Source of the DNA: Deinobacterium chartae
GTDB taxonomy: Bacteria > Deinococcota > Deinococci > Deinococcales > Deinococcaceae
Reading direction: 5' to 3'
DNA: 64,000 bases
Assembly (NCBI RefSeq): GCF_014202645.1
Contig: NZ_JACHHG010000009.1
Span: 62,001-126,000 of the forward strand
Shown here: positions 8,277 to 20,597 of the stretch, in pieces
Layout of the letters: each line of letters begins with the position of its first letter
Position numbering within the stretch: position 1 is the stretch's first letter
Translations under genes and position numbers: made by a program
Notes under the pieces: model-generated
What the model saw: only the letters and a program-made list of their open reading frames with translations
What the model was told of the DNA's origin: nothing
Databases searched by the model: none

Positions 8277-9224
8277 TCATTCCTTTCTGAGCGCGCGCGG
8301 CTCCGCAGCCCCGCGCCAGGCAAAAAAGTAAACCAGGGTTCCCAGCAGTGCCTCGAGCAGCAGCGTGGCCACGCGGAACACCGCCGTACCCGCCGCCGCC
8401 TGGTCGGCGGACAGGCTCGAGGTGGCGGCCAGCACGCCGATCATGCCGGCCTCGGTGATGCCGACCCCGCCGGGTAGCACCGACAGGCGGCCCGCCAGGG
8501 TCGGCAGGATGTACGCCAAAAACAGCGCGGCCCAGGGAGCCGTCAGGCCAAGGCCGCGCAGGCTGAGGTCCAGCACGGCCACCCGCAGGCCAAAGCTGAG
8601 CACGGTGGTCAGCAGGGCCGCGCCGAGGGGGGCAGGCCGCAGGGTCGCGCGCAGCGCCGATCCGAAGGTCAGCCAGCCCTCCCCGAGCCCGGCGCGCGCC
8701 ATCAGCCGCCGCAGCACGCCCGCCGCCCAGCGCCGCGCCGGGGCAAAGCCCAGCAGGGCCCCCAGCAGCGCCAGCACGGCGGCGGCGCTGAGTGCCGCGG
8801 GACGGGCCGCCTCGAACCACAGCGCGGCCAGCAGCGCCGAAGCTAAAAAGGCCAGCTGGTCCAGCGCGCTTGACATCAGGATCGGAGCGCTGCTGGCCGC
8901 GATCGGCACGCCCACCTGCCGCATCAGCGCGGCGCGCGCGGCCACCCCGCCGGGCAGCAGCGAGGCGGCCTCTCCTGCCAGGTAGCCGCGCAGGACCACG
9001 CCGCCCGCGAGCGGCGAGAGCGGCCGCATCAGGCTCACAAAACGCCAGCCCTTGGCCCAGAAGGCCAGCGCCGAAAGCAGCAGCAGCGGCAGCGCGTAGG
9101 CCGGATCAAAACGTGCCAGGGCTGCGAGCACGACCTCACCCCGCAGGTAACGTGCGGCGGCCAGGGCCAGGCCCAGCAGCAGCGCAGCGCCCAGAATCCA
9201 AGACAGCCACCTCGAGCGGGCCAT
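8277..9224 (-). CDS. Lysylphosphatidylglycerol synthase TM-region/UPF0104 membrane protein
   Basis: A 315-residue polytopic protein with about eight hydrophobic helices. The signature LPGGVGITEAGMIGVL near residue 260 and EAASLLPGGVAARAALM near residue 80 mark the UPF0104/LPG-synthase transmembrane family, which includes the MprF flippase half but without the synthase domain. It may move lipids or lipid-linked molecules; that is inference. The ATG at 9224 or one four codons upstream (9236) could be the start. It leads an operon with the lipid kinase and the PHP protein. Confidence 0.75.
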   Translation of the reverse strand: MARSRWLSWILGAALLLGLALAAARYLRGEVVLAALARFDPAYALPLLLLSALAFWAKGWRFVSLMRPLSPLAGGVVLRGYLAGEAASLLPGGVAARAALMRQVGVPIAASSAPILMSSALDQLAFLASALLAALWFEAARPAALSAAAVLALLGALLGFAPARRWAAGVLRRLMARAGLGEGWLTFGSALRATLRPAPLGAALLTTVLSFGLRVAVLDLSLRGLGLTAPWAALFLAYILPTLAGRLSVLPGGVGITEAGMIGVLAATSSLSADQAAAGTAVFRVATLLLEALLGTLVYFFAWRGAAEPRALRKE

Positions 9225-9399
9225 GACGCCTCTCATGATAGGGAGGGGCTCTCTGACCCGGCATGCGGAATTCCTTAAGAGAGGCTGCAGCGGTGTGCAA
9301 CGCTTCTTTATCGAACCGATGGCTGAGCTGCAAACCCGGCTTCTAGGCTGGGACCATTCGTGCAGATGCACGACGAAAAGCGAGCGATCAGGAGGACAC

Positions 9400-10242
9400 A
9401 TGAACCCAGGACATGGCATTCGGCACGAAGCCCGGCGTGCGGTGCACCGGACCGCTCCCTGGGTCGAGCGTCTGGCCCGCATGGGCTACGCCGCCAAGGG
9501 CAGCATTTACATCGTGATCGGCCTGCTGGCCCTGAGATCCGCCCTGGGTCAGGGCGGCAGGGCCACCGACTCGCGGGGAGCCATTCAGGAGATCGGAACT
9601 CAGCCGTACGGTCAGCTGCTGCTGTGGGCCCTGGCCCTGGGCCTGGTTGGTTACGCGCTGTGGCAGGCCGTGCGCGCAACGCTGGACCCCGAGCACAAGG
9701 GACATAGCCCCACAGGTCTGGCCAAACGCATCGGTTACGCGGTGAGCGCGGTGGTCTACGTCGGTCTGGCCCTGACCTCGCTGCGGCTGGCTCTGGGCCA
9801 AGGCGGCGGCGGCGGCGGCCAGGCCGAGGAGGACTGGACCGCGCGGCTGATGTCCGAACCGTTTGGGCAGGTCCTGGTCGGGGCAGCGGGAGCGGCGATC
9901 ATCGCCTTCGCTCTGTTCCAGTTCGTGCTGGCCTACAACGCCAAATTCATGGACAAGCTGGACCTGTCCGGCCGTCAGGCCCGTCGGCACGACTGGGTCG
10001 AACGCCTGGGACGTGCGGGCATCAGCGCGCGGGGAGTGGTCCTGGCCGTCGTAGGCATCTTTTTGGTGCAAGCCGCGCTGTACTACGAGCCCGAACGTGC
10101 CGGGGGACTGAGCGAAGCGCTGCGGGAACTCGCCCACCAGCCTTTCGGTCCCTGGCTGCTGGGCGCGGTGGCTGCCGGGCTCGCCGCCTACGGCCTTTTT
10201 GCCTGGGCTCAGGCGGCCTACCGGCACCTGCGGGTGGACTGA
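9400..10242 (+). CDS. DUF1206 integral membrane protein
   Basis: A 280-residue membrane protein built of three repeats of the DUF1206 unit, each beginning near ERLARMGYAAKGSIYIVIGLL, AKRIGYAVSAVVYVGLALTS or ERLGRAGISARGVVLAVVGI and ending with LLLWALALGLVGYALW-like helices. Each unit gives two transmembrane segments, six in all. The ATG at 9400 has AGGAGG 4 nt upstream and removes an unlikely 59-residue extension. No function has been established for the family. A very long palindrome follows the stop. Confidence 0.85.
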   Translation: MNPGHGIRHEARRAVHRTAPWVERLARMGYAAKGSIYIVIGLLALRSALGQGGRATDSRGAIQEIGTQPYGQLLLWALALGLVGYALWQAVRATLDPEHKGHSPTGLAKRIGYAVSAVVYVGLALTSLRLALGQGGGGGGQAEEDWTARLMSEPFGQVLVGAAGAAIIAFALFQFVLAYNAKFMDKLDLSGRQARRHDWVERLGRAGISARGVVLAVVGIFLVQAALYYEPERAGGLSEALRELAHQPFGPWLLGAVAAGLAAYGLFAWAQAAYRHLRVD

Positions 10243-10264
10243 GCCCTCCTGACCCTGGCCGGCA

Positions 10265-10316
10265 CGGCAGAGACAAGGCGGCGCGCACGATCGTGCGCGC
10301 CGCCTTGTCTCTGCCG
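10265..10316. terminator. 52-bp perfect palindrome between convergent genes
   Basis: Two exact 26-bp arms meet with no spacer at 10290/10291. It separates the ends of the DUF1206 gene and the acyl-CoA dehydrogenase gene and no T-run follows on either side. It most likely acts as a two-way transcription stop or RNA-end stabiliser. Confidence 0.7.
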
Positions 10317-10320
10317 CGTC

Positions 10321-11676
10321 TCACACGAAGGCGCTGAACCCGGTAATGGCGCGGCCCACGACCAGCGTGTTGATCTCGTTGGTGCCCTCGTACGAGTAGA
10401 TCGCCTCGGTGTCGGCAAAAAAGCGTGCCACATCGTGCTCGAGCAGGATGCCGTTGCCACCGTGCAGTTCGCGGGCCAGCGCCACCGTCTCACGGCAGCG
10501 CGCGGCGGTGAACACCTTGGCGAGGCTGGCCTGCTCGTCGCGCAGCTGACCCTGATCCTGCAACTGCGACAGGCGCAGGCACATGGTCTGCATGGCGGTC
10601 ACATTGCCCAGCATGTGCACCAGATGGCTCTGAATCAGCTGGAAATTTCCGATCGGCTTGCCGAACTGCTCGCGGGTCTGCGCGTAGCGCAACGAGCGCT
10701 CGTAGGCACCCATGGCGCAGCCCACCCCCTGCCACGCGACCCCGGCGCGGGTCAGACGCAGCACATCGGCAGTCAGGCGGAACGAATCGGCCCGCTGCAG
10801 CCGGTCTTGCTCCTCGACCCGCACGTCTTTCAGGGTGATCTGGCCGTTTTCCACCGCGCGCAGCGCGATCTTGCCCATGATCTTCTCGACCGAGAAGCCC
10901 GGCGTGTCATTGCGCACGATAAAGCCCTTGACCTGATCGTCGGCCTCGTCGCGCGCCCAGATCACGGTGATATCCGAAAACGTCGAGTTGCCGATCCACT
11001 TCTTCTGACCGTTGAGGATCCAGCCGTCGCCGTCTCGGCGGCAGGTGGTGGTGAGCCCGCCGGCCACGCCGCTGCCCACCTCGGGCTCGGTGAGCCCGAA
11101 CGCACCGATCACCTCGAAGTTCATCAGTTTTGGCAGCCACTCGCGGCGCTGTTCCTCCGAGCCGCCCAGCGCGATCGCGGCCAGGGCGAGCCCGGCGTGC
11201 ACCCCGAAAAAGACCGTGGTGGACACGTCCACCCGGGCCATTTCCATGGTCACGATGCCCTCGACCACCGAGGCATCGGGCTTACGGGTACCGTCCTCGT
11301 TCCAGATCTCGCGGACCAGGTCGAGCTCGCGGAAGCGGTCGATCAACTGGCGCGGGAACTCGTCGCGGCTCCAGTACGCGTTGATGATCGGAGCGACCTC
11401 GCGCTCCATAAAGGCACGAACCTTGCGCTGCACCTCGCGCTGACGTTCGCTGAGGGTCGCGGCGACATCGAAAAAGTCACCGTTCACCTCGGGCAGGGCC
11501 GCGGGCTCCTTGGGGCCGCCCGAGAGCATACGCATCAGGCCGCGCAGCTGGTGGTCCTCGAGGTTGGACGCGGCCTCGAGGAGGCGGGGCAGGTCCACCT
11601 TGGAGGCGACCTGGGCGAGTTTTTGCATGTCGATTCGGGACATCAGGTCCATCAGGTTGGCATTGCTGCTGGTCAC
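10321..11676 (-). CDS. Acyl-CoA dehydrogenase (glutaryl-CoA dehydrogenase-like)
   Basis: A 451-residue FAD enzyme that oxidises acyl-CoA thioesters. The N-terminal 70 residues are an extra helical extension; the family domain begins near [20 protein letters not shown]. Recognisable blocks are [40 protein letters not shown] and the C-terminal [22 protein letters not shown], where the Glu of YEGT is the likely catalytic base. The YSYEGT and [11 protein letters not shown] features recall glutaryl-CoA dehydrogenases. The GTG at 11676 has GGAAAGGAAG upstream. A palindromic operator lies directly before it. Confidence 0.87.
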   Translation of the reverse strand: MTSSNANLMDLMSRIDMQKLAQVASKVDLPRLLEAASNLEDHQLRGLMRMLSGGPKEPAALPEVNGDFFDVAATLSERQREVQRKVRAFMEREVAPIINAYWSRDEFPRQLIDRFRELDLVREIWNEDGTRKPDASVVEGIVTMEMARVDVSTTVFFGVHAGLALAAIALGGSEEQRREWLPKLMNFEVIGAFGLTEPEVGSGVAGGLTTTCRRDGDGWILNGQKKWIGNSTFSDITVIWARDEADDQVKGFIVRNDTPGFSVEKIMGKIALRAVENGQITLKDVRVEEQDRLQRADSFRLTADVLRLTRAGVAWQGVGCAMGAYERSLRYAQTREQFGKPIGNFQLIQSHLVHMLGNVTAMQTMCLRLSQLQDQGQLRDEQASLAKVFTAARCRETVALARELHGGNGILLEHDVARFFADTEAIYSYEGTNEINTLVVGRAITGFSAFV

Positions 11677-11710
11677 GCGTGCACTTCCTTTCCGGGGATC
11701 CCCCGTCAAA

Positions 11711-11731
11711 TTAAACTTGGTTCAAGTTTAA
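11711..11731. promoter_or_regulatory. 21-bp palindromic operator over the acyl-CoA dehydrogenase promoter
   Basis: Exact inverted repeat TTAAACTTG-N3-CAAGTTTAA. On the minus strand its first half contains TAAACT, the -10 form seen repeatedly in this window, 50-odd nt before the GTG at 11676. The size and symmetry fit a TetR-type repressor such as those controlling fatty-acid breakdown; no regulator gene is adjacent. Confidence 0.7.
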
Positions 11732-11778
11732 GTGCTCCGCCCGCCTCCCAACTGCATTTTTGCTTTCGATTCTCCGGC

Positions 11779-12765
11779 CTAGGCATCCTCCTCGGCCGGA
11801 GTGTAAAAGTCACGCACCCAGCGGTGCGCGTGCAGCTTCTGCACCTTCTCGGGCTCGAGGCCGCGCCCATCTGCCACGGCCACGTTGCGCTCCACGTTGC
11901 GGATGCTGCGCATGCCCGGAATCACGGTCGAGATGGCCGGGTGCGACAGGATGTAGCGCAGGGCCGTCTCGGCCAGCGCCTCGCGCGGAATCTGCAGGTC
12001 TTCCAGGATGCGCCTCACGCGCTGATCGACCTGCTGCCTGCGGTCACCGCCGAAGTAGGTGTTGCGAAAATCACCCTCCGGAAAGGTGGTCTCCGGGGTG
12101 ATGGCCCCGGTCAGCGCCCCCTCATCGAAGGGGACGCGCGCGATCACACCCACGCCATGCTGCTGGCACACCTCGAGCAGCCGGTCCTCGGGGCTCTGGT
12201 CGAAAACGTTGTAGATCACCTGCACGCCGTCGACCACCCCGGTCTCGATCAGCTTCAGGGCGTTTTCCGGCTGGTGGTCGTTGATCGACACACCAAAATA
12301 CCGGATCAGGCCGTCGCGCTTGAGGCCCTCGATGACCTCGAGCCAGTCACCCTGCCCTACCCACTCGTCGGACCACACGTGCAACTGCAGGAAGTCGATC
12401 ACCTCGAGGCCCAGGTTTTTGTAGGAGGTCTCGGCCATCTGGCGCACGTGGTCGCCCGGAAACACCTCCTCGACCGGAACTCCGGCGCGCGCGGGCCACT
12501 GCTCGTTCTTGGGCGGCACCTTGGTCGCCACGTACACGTACTTGCCGGCCTCGCGCACCGCCTGTCCGACCAGGCGCTCCGAGTGGCCCTTGCCGTAATC
12601 AAAGGCGGTGTCGATGAAGTTGCCGCCCAGTTCGAGGTAGCGGTGCAGCGCGCGCAGCGATTCCTGGTCGTCGGCCCCCTGCCAGCCGCTGTTGCCGATG
12701 CCCCAGGCCCCGTAGCCGACCTCGGCGACGTTCATGTCGGTTCTGCCGAATTTGCGGTAGTGCAT
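11779..12765 (-). CDS. Aldo/keto reductase
   Basis: A 328-residue NADPH-dependent reductase of the (beta/alpha)8 aldo-keto reductase family. The catalytic tetrad is visible: Asp and Tyr in [15 protein letters not shown], Lys in YVATKVPP, and His in [12 protein letters not shown]. The cofactor end has [20 protein letters not shown]. The ATG at 12765 follows AAGGAGGAAGGC and starts with the classic [19 protein letters not shown]. The natural substrate is unknown. It stands alone, divergent from the lysine cluster, with which it shares an AT-rich promoter region. Confidence 0.88.
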   Translation of the reverse strand: MHYRKFGRTDMNVAEVGYGAWGIGNSGWQGADDQESLRALHRYLELGGNFIDTAFDYGKGHSERLVGQAVREAGKYVYVATKVPPKNEQWPARAGVPVEEVFPGDHVRQMAETSYKNLGLEVIDFLQLHVWSDEWVGQGDWLEVIEGLKRDGLIRYFGVSINDHQPENALKLIETGVVDGVQVIYNVFDQSPEDRLLEVCQQHGVGVIARVPFDEGALTGAITPETTFPEGDFRNTYFGGDRRQQVDQRVRRILEDLQIPREALAETALRYILSHPAISTVIPGMRSIRNVERNVAVADGRGLEPEKVQKLHAHRWVRDFYTPAEEDA

Positions 12766-12869
12766 GCCTTCCTCCTTGCGTGCCTCGAGGATAACGCGCC
12801 ACGCCCGCCGGATTTTGCTGTCCGGCTGAAAGCGCCTTGAGCGTTGGCGGCACTTCCCCGCAAGTGGTA

Positions 12870-15374
<2,505 letters not shown>

Positions 15375-15382
<8 letters not shown>

Positions 15383-15896
15383 GGTGTGGAAGTTCGGAGA
15401 CTCGGTCAACACCGACGACATCCTGCCCGGCAAGTACGCGCCCTTTATGGTGGGCGAGGACGTGTTCCAGACCTACGCCTTCGCGCACCTGCGCCCGGGA
15501 CTTGCCGCCGAACTCGGACGCGGCGACGTGCTGGTCGGCGGGCGCAACTGGGGTCTGGGCTCGAGCCGCGAGTACGCCCCGATGGCCCTGAAAAAACTCG
15601 GCATCGGCGGCATCATCGCGCACTCGTTCGCCCGCATCCACTACCGCAACCTGCTCAACCTGGGCATCCCGGCCTTCGAGTCCCCCGAGATCGCCGACCT
15701 GCTCGAGGAGGGCGACACGGTGGAACTCGACCCGCGCAGCGGCCTGCTGATCCGCCGCACGGCCGCGGGCGAGCAGCAACTGCAGCTGCCGCCCCCGCCC
15801 GAATTCCTGCGCGAGGCCTTGGAGGCCGGATCGATCCTCGAGTTTTACCGACGCTTCAAGCGCTTTCCTGGCGAGCGCGAGGGGGCGGTAGAATGA
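15375..15896 (+). CDS. lysU: Homoaconitase small subunit
   Basis: The swivelling subunit that pairs with LysT. The 173-residue protein begins MPKVWKFGDSVNTDDILPG and has the substrate-specificity loop at YAPFMVGEDV and the family motif GGRNWGLGSSREYAPMALK, then ARIHYRNLLNLGIPA. Start ATG lies inside the lysT 3' end with GAGGAGG upstream. It is followed after 4 nt by the LysW-like double zinc-ribbon gene. LeuD is the paralogous alternative. Confidence 0.92.
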
Positions 15897-15900
15897 AATA

Positions 15901-16185
15901 ATGCGCCACCTGACCCAGAACTGCCCGGTGTGCGGAGCGGACCTCGTTTTCACCGCGCGCGACCTCGAGGAGCTCCAGCCCGGCGACATCATCGCCTGCA
16001 ACGACTGCGGCAGCGACCTCGAGGTGGACTACGACGGCGACGATCTGATCCTCACCGAACACGTCTACCTGACCGCCTGCCCCCGCTGCGGCAACGAATT
16101 CGAACTCACCCCCGAGATGCTCGAACACAACCAGGCCACCTGCCCCCACTGCAGCCACGCCTTTGAACTCGAGTGGGAAGACTAA
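15901..16185 (+). CDS. LysW-like protein with two zinc ribbons
   Basis: A 94-residue acidic protein with four CxxC pairs: C8/C11 and C33/C36 form one zinc ribbon, C60/C63 and C81/C84 a second. The first ribbon, ending CNDCGSDLEVDYDGDD, closely parallels LysW (CDECGTELEV). The second has no counterpart in LysW. The chain ends EWED rather than the EDWGE tail on which LysW carries its substrate. It sits 4 nt after lysU and 10 nt before lysW. It could be a second amino-group carrier, a scaffold for the LysX/Z/Y enzymes, or a decayed duplicate; no function is known to me. Confidence 0.75.
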   Translation: MRHLTQNCPVCGADLVFTARDLEELQPGDIIACNDCGSDLEVDYDGDDLILTEHVYLTACPRCGNEFELTPEMLEHNQATCPHCSHAFELEWED

Positions 16186-16195
16186 GGAGCACACC

Positions 16196-16366
16196 ATGTC
16201 CGTCAACTTTGAATGCCCCGAGTGCGGCGCCACCATCACCCTCCAAAACCCCGAACTGGGCGAACTGGTCATCTGCGACGAGTGCGGCACCGAACTCGAG
16301 GTCACCTCGCTCGAGCCGCCGCGCCTGAGCCCCGCGCCGCAAGAAGACGAGGACTGGGGCGAGTAA
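16196..16366 (+). CDS. lysW: Amino-group carrier protein LysW
   Basis: A 56-residue acidic carrier. LysX joins the alpha-amino group of aminoadipate to the gamma-carboxyl of its last Glu; the attached substrate is then processed by LysZ, LysY and LysJ. The zinc ribbon (CPECG near residue 7, CDECG near 27) and the C-terminal EDEDWGE tail are intact. The ATG at 16196 follows AAGGAG and gives the normal LysW length. A hairpin lies in the 80-nt gap before lysX and might set a higher LysW level. Confidence 0.95.
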   Translation: MSVNFECPECGATITLQNPELGELVICDECGTELEVTSLEPPRLSPAPQEDEDWGE

Positions 16367-16387
16367 GGAGCGGGCCAGCGCTCAGCC

Positions 16388-16412
16388 GGAGAGGGTCCTG
16401 ACCGCCCTCTCC
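16388..16412 (+). promoter_or_regulatory. Hairpin between lysW and lysX
   Basis: GGAGAGGG (16388-16395) pairs with CCCTCTCC (16405-16412) across a 9-nt loop. No T-run follows, so it may be a partial terminator or an mRNA-end stabiliser that raises LysW over LysX. Confidence 0.4.
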
Positions 16413-16446
16413 CTGACCGCGCCTCTCCTCTGCTGCTCCCGCACGT

Positions 16447-17289
16447 ATGGCCGACTTTGCCATCATCTACGACCGCGTCCGCCCCGACGAGCGCATGCTC
16501 TTTGACGCCCTCGAGGAACTCGGGGTGGCGTACGACAAGGTCTATGCCCCGGACCTGAAGCTCACCTTCGGCGAGCCGCTTCCCTGGAAGGTGGCCCTCG
16601 AGCGCTGCGTGTCGCAGTCGCGCGGCCACGCCATCACCCGCGCCCTCGAGGGCTTCGGGGTGCGGGTGGTCAATCCTTCCGACGTGATCGAGCTGTGCGG
16701 CGACAAGCTGGCCACCAACGCCCGGTTGGCCCGTCACGGCGTTCCGACCCCCAAGACCGGCGTGGCCTTCACGCCCGAGGCGGCGCTGGACCTGATCGAG
16801 CGCTTCGGCTATCCGGTGGTCATGAAGCCCACCGTGGGCAGCTGGGGACGGCTGCTGTCGCGCATCAACGACCGTGACGCAGCCGAGGCGGTTCTCGAGC
16901 ACAAGGAGGTGCTGGGCGGCTACCAGCACCACGTCTACTACGTGCAGGAACTGATCCGCAAGCCCGGGCGCGACATCCGCGCCTTCGTGGTGGGCGGCGA
17001 GTGCATCGCCGCGATCTACCGCTCCTCCGAGCACTGGGTCACCAACACCGCGCGCGGCGCCAAGGCCAGCAACTGCCCGGTCACCCCCGACATCGCCGAT
17101 CTCGCGCTGCGCGCCGCGCACGCGGTGCGCGGCGAAGTGGTCGCCATCGACCTGCTCGAGGACCCGGAGCGCGGGCTGCTGGTCAACGAGATCAACCACA
17201 CCATGGAGTTCAAGAACTCGGTCACCACGACCGGCGTGAACATCCCGCGCCGCATGGTCGAGTACGCCCTGAGTACGGTCAGCGGTTGA
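16447..17289 (+). CDS. lysX: LysW-aminoadipate ligase LysX
   Basis: ATP-grasp ligase of the RimK type that attaches alpha-aminoadipate to the C-terminal Glu of LysW. The 280 residues show ATP-grasp features: [39 protein letters not shown], the [14 protein letters not shown] loop and metal-binding [10 protein letters not shown]...[15 protein letters not shown]. The NTARGAKAS loop and [14 protein letters not shown] end are typical of LysX. It follows lysW in the same direction. No second copy (ArgX) is in the window. Confidence 0.94.
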   Translation: MADFAIIYDRVRPDERMLFDALEELGVAYDKVYAPDLKLTFGEPLPWKVALERCVSQSRGHAITRALEGFGVRVVNPSDVIELCGDKLATNARLARHGVPTPKTGVAFTPEAALDLIERFGYPVVMKPTVGSWGRLLSRINDRDAAEAVLEHKEVLGGYQHHVYYVQELIRKPGRDIRAFVVGGECIAAIYRSSEHWVTNTARGAKASNCPVTPDIADLALRAAHAVRGEVVAIDLLEDPERGLLVNEINHTMEFKNSVTTTGVNIPRRMVEYALSTVSG

Positions 17290-17435
17290 AGCTCTCCCGC
17301 TGACCCGGTGCCGCAGAAACGAACCCCGAGGCGGCCTTAAGCGGCGCGAAGCTCAAGGCGACGCGAACGGCCAGCACGCCGCGCAAGCCCTTTTTCCACA
17401 GAGCAGGCCGTTGGCGGCGCTCCGGCATCACGCAG

Positions 17436-17450
17436 GCACAGGCCCTGTGC
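17436..17450. promoter_or_regulatory. 15-bp palindrome upstream of lysY
   Basis: GCACAGG-C-CCTGTGC is an exact inverted repeat in the 204-bp gap before lysY. It ends 43 nt before the start codon, where TATAAA (about 17482) and AAAGGA are also seen, so lysY may have its own regulated promoter. Confidence 0.35.
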
Positions 17451-17463
17451 TGAAGGCGGATAA

Positions 17464-18970
<1,507 letters not shown>

Positions 18971-18974
<4 letters not shown>

Positions 18975-19498
18975 TCGCAGTCGGCTCCACCAACCCCAGC
19001 AAGGTCAACCCGGTGCGCGAGGTCTTCGGGCGGCTCTATCCCGACCTCGAGGTGTGCGGCCTCGCGGTGCCCTCGGGCGTGCGCGAGCAGCCGATCGGCT
19101 ACGCCGAGACCCTCGCGGGGGCCAGCAACCGCGCCCAGGCGGCCCTCGCCTCCGGCGCGACCTGGGGCGTGGGCCTCGAGGGCGGCGTGGAGTTCGACGA
19201 GGCGGGCGGGGCGTGGCTGTTCGGGGTGGTGGTGATCGGCCACGCCGGTCGGACCTCGAGTGCCCGCAGCGCGAGCCTGCGGCTGCCGCCGGGCGTGGGC
19301 CTGCGCGTGCGCGCGGGCGAGGAACTCGGCCCCGTCATGGACGGGCTCAGCGGCGTGCGGGACATCAAGCGCGCGGGAGGTACGGTGTCCTTTCTGACCG
19401 GCGGCCTGCTCACCCGCGCCGACGTGTGGCGGCAGGCGGTCATCTTGGCCCTCGTTCCGCTGCTGCAACCCGAACTCTACCGAGAGGTGATGGCATGA
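18971..19498 (+). CDS. DUF84 inosine/xanthosine triphosphatase (YjjX-like)
   Basis: A 175-residue enzyme that by homology removes non-canonical purine nucleoside triphosphates. It begins IAVGSTNPSKVNPVREVF, has PSGVREQPIGYAETLAGASNRAQAAL, the conserved WGVGLEGGVEF and DIKRAGGTVSFLTGG ending. These match the NTPase/YjjX family (DUF84). It is coupled by 4-bp overlaps both to the DinB-like gene and to lysZ. The family assignment is good; why a nucleotide-pool cleaner sits inside a lysine operon is unclear. Confidence 0.85.
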
Positions 19499-20298
19499 TC
19501 GTTGTAAAAGTAGGGGGCTCGCTGGGCATCGATTACGACGCGCTGTGCGCCGACATTGCCGAGCTGTGGAAAGCCGGGCAGCGCCTGGTGCTGGTCCACG
19601 GTGGCAGCGCCGAGACCAACCGCATCGCCGAGGCCCTAGGTCATCCGCCGCGCTTTGTCACCAGCCCCAGCGGTTACACCTCGAGGTTCACCGACCGCGA
19701 GACCCTCGAGATCTTCGAGATGGTGTACTGCGGCAAGATGAACAAGGGCATCGTGGAGCGCCTGCAACGCCACGGTGTGAACGCGCTGGGCCTCTCGGGC
19801 CTAGACGGCCGGATCCTCGAGGGCAAGCACAAGGATTCGGTGCGCAGCGTCGAAAACGGCAAGGTGAAGGTGCTGCGCGGGGACCACACGGGCACGGTGG
19901 AGCGGGTCAACACCGACCTGCTCGAACTGCTGCTCTCGTCGGGCTACCTGCCGGTCCTCACCCCGCCGGCCGCCTCGTTCGAGGGGGTCGCCATCAACGT
20001 GGACGGCGACCGTGCCGCCGCCGCCGTGGCCACCGCCCTGCGCGCCGAGGCGTTGCTGCTGCTTTCCAACGTTCCGGGCCTGCTGCGCGACTTTCCCGAC
20101 GAGTCCAGCCTGATCGCGCACATTCCTGCCTCCGACGTGGAAAGTGGCCTCGAGTTCGCCCAGGACCGCATGAAGAAGAAGGTGCTGGGTGCCGCCGAGG
20201 CCGTTGCGGGCGGTGTGGGCCGGGTGGTGTTCGGGGACGCGCGCATCGCTTCGCCGGTCCGGGCGGCTTTGGCAGGACGCGGCACGGTGGTGAGCTGA
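19495..20298 (+). CDS. lysZ: LysW-aminoadipate kinase LysZ
   Basis: Amino-acid kinase that phosphorylates the side-chain carboxyl of LysW-bound aminoadipate; related to ArgB. The 267 residues show IVVKVGGSLG at the N-terminus, LVLVHGGSAETNRIAEALG, VNALGLSGLDG, INVDGDRAAAAVATALRAEALLLLSNVPGLL and KKKVLGAAEAV, covering both the phosphate and substrate loops. It is the last gene of the run, joined by an ATGA overlap, with an intrinsic terminator 40 nt later. Confidence 0.93.
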   Translation: MIVVKVGGSLGIDYDALCADIAELWKAGQRLVLVHGGSAETNRIAEALGHPPRFVTSPSGYTSRFTDRETLEIFEMVYCGKMNKGIVERLQRHGVNALGLSGLDGRILEGKHKDSVRSVENGKVKVLRGDHTGTVERVNTDLLELLLSSGYLPVLTPPAASFEGVAINVDGDRAAAAVATALRAEALLLLSNVPGLLRDFPDESSLIAHIPASDVESGLEFAQDRMKKKVLGAAEAVAGGVGRVVFGDARIASPVRAALAGRGTVVS

Positions 20299-20337
20299 GC
20301 CGAGGTTCGGGCAGCACTTAAAGCCCTTAACGAGCGT

Positions 20338-20366
20338 ACCGGGATCCTGGCAGGACCCCGGTTTTA
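20338..20366 (+). terminator. Intrinsic terminator of the lysine operon
   Basis: Arms of 11 bp (20338-20348 and 20352-20362, one mismatch) with a GGC loop, followed by TTTT and an A/T stretch. Confidence 0.8.
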
Positions 20367-20510
20367 TGTTGTGCGCCCGCGGCGTGGGAAGCTGCCATAC
20401 GCTTTTCTCATCGGAGCTTTCCAGTACGTAGTTGCAGGCCGGTAAAACGTCTATGCGCAACGGGCTTTTTACCCTCGAGGCCCGAACGCGCCCTGTCTTA
20501 GATGAATGGA

Positions 20511-20539
20511 TTGTTTACGACCTTTCGCTAATTTAAACT
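20511..20539 (+). promoter_or_regulatory. Promoter of the DTG lipoprotein gene
   Basis: TTGTTT (20511-20516), a 17-bp spacer and TAAACT (20534-20539). The start codon is about 58 nt further on. The rest of the 300-bp gap from 20299 holds the lysine terminator and no gene that I can support. Confidence 0.6.
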
Positions 20540-20597
20540 AAAAGCTCAGACTTCCCCACATCCGATCAGCCTCTTTCCGTTTTTTCAGGAGCGAACC

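Noticed and set aside
10435-12840. An 801-codon open frame on the plus strand opposite the acyl-CoA dehydrogenase and aldo/keto reductase genes
   Set aside because: It mirrors the codon structure of two well-supported minus-strand genes; its translation has no domain, an odd His/Arg/Val-rich composition and no start signals. GC-rich genomes commonly show such antisense frames.
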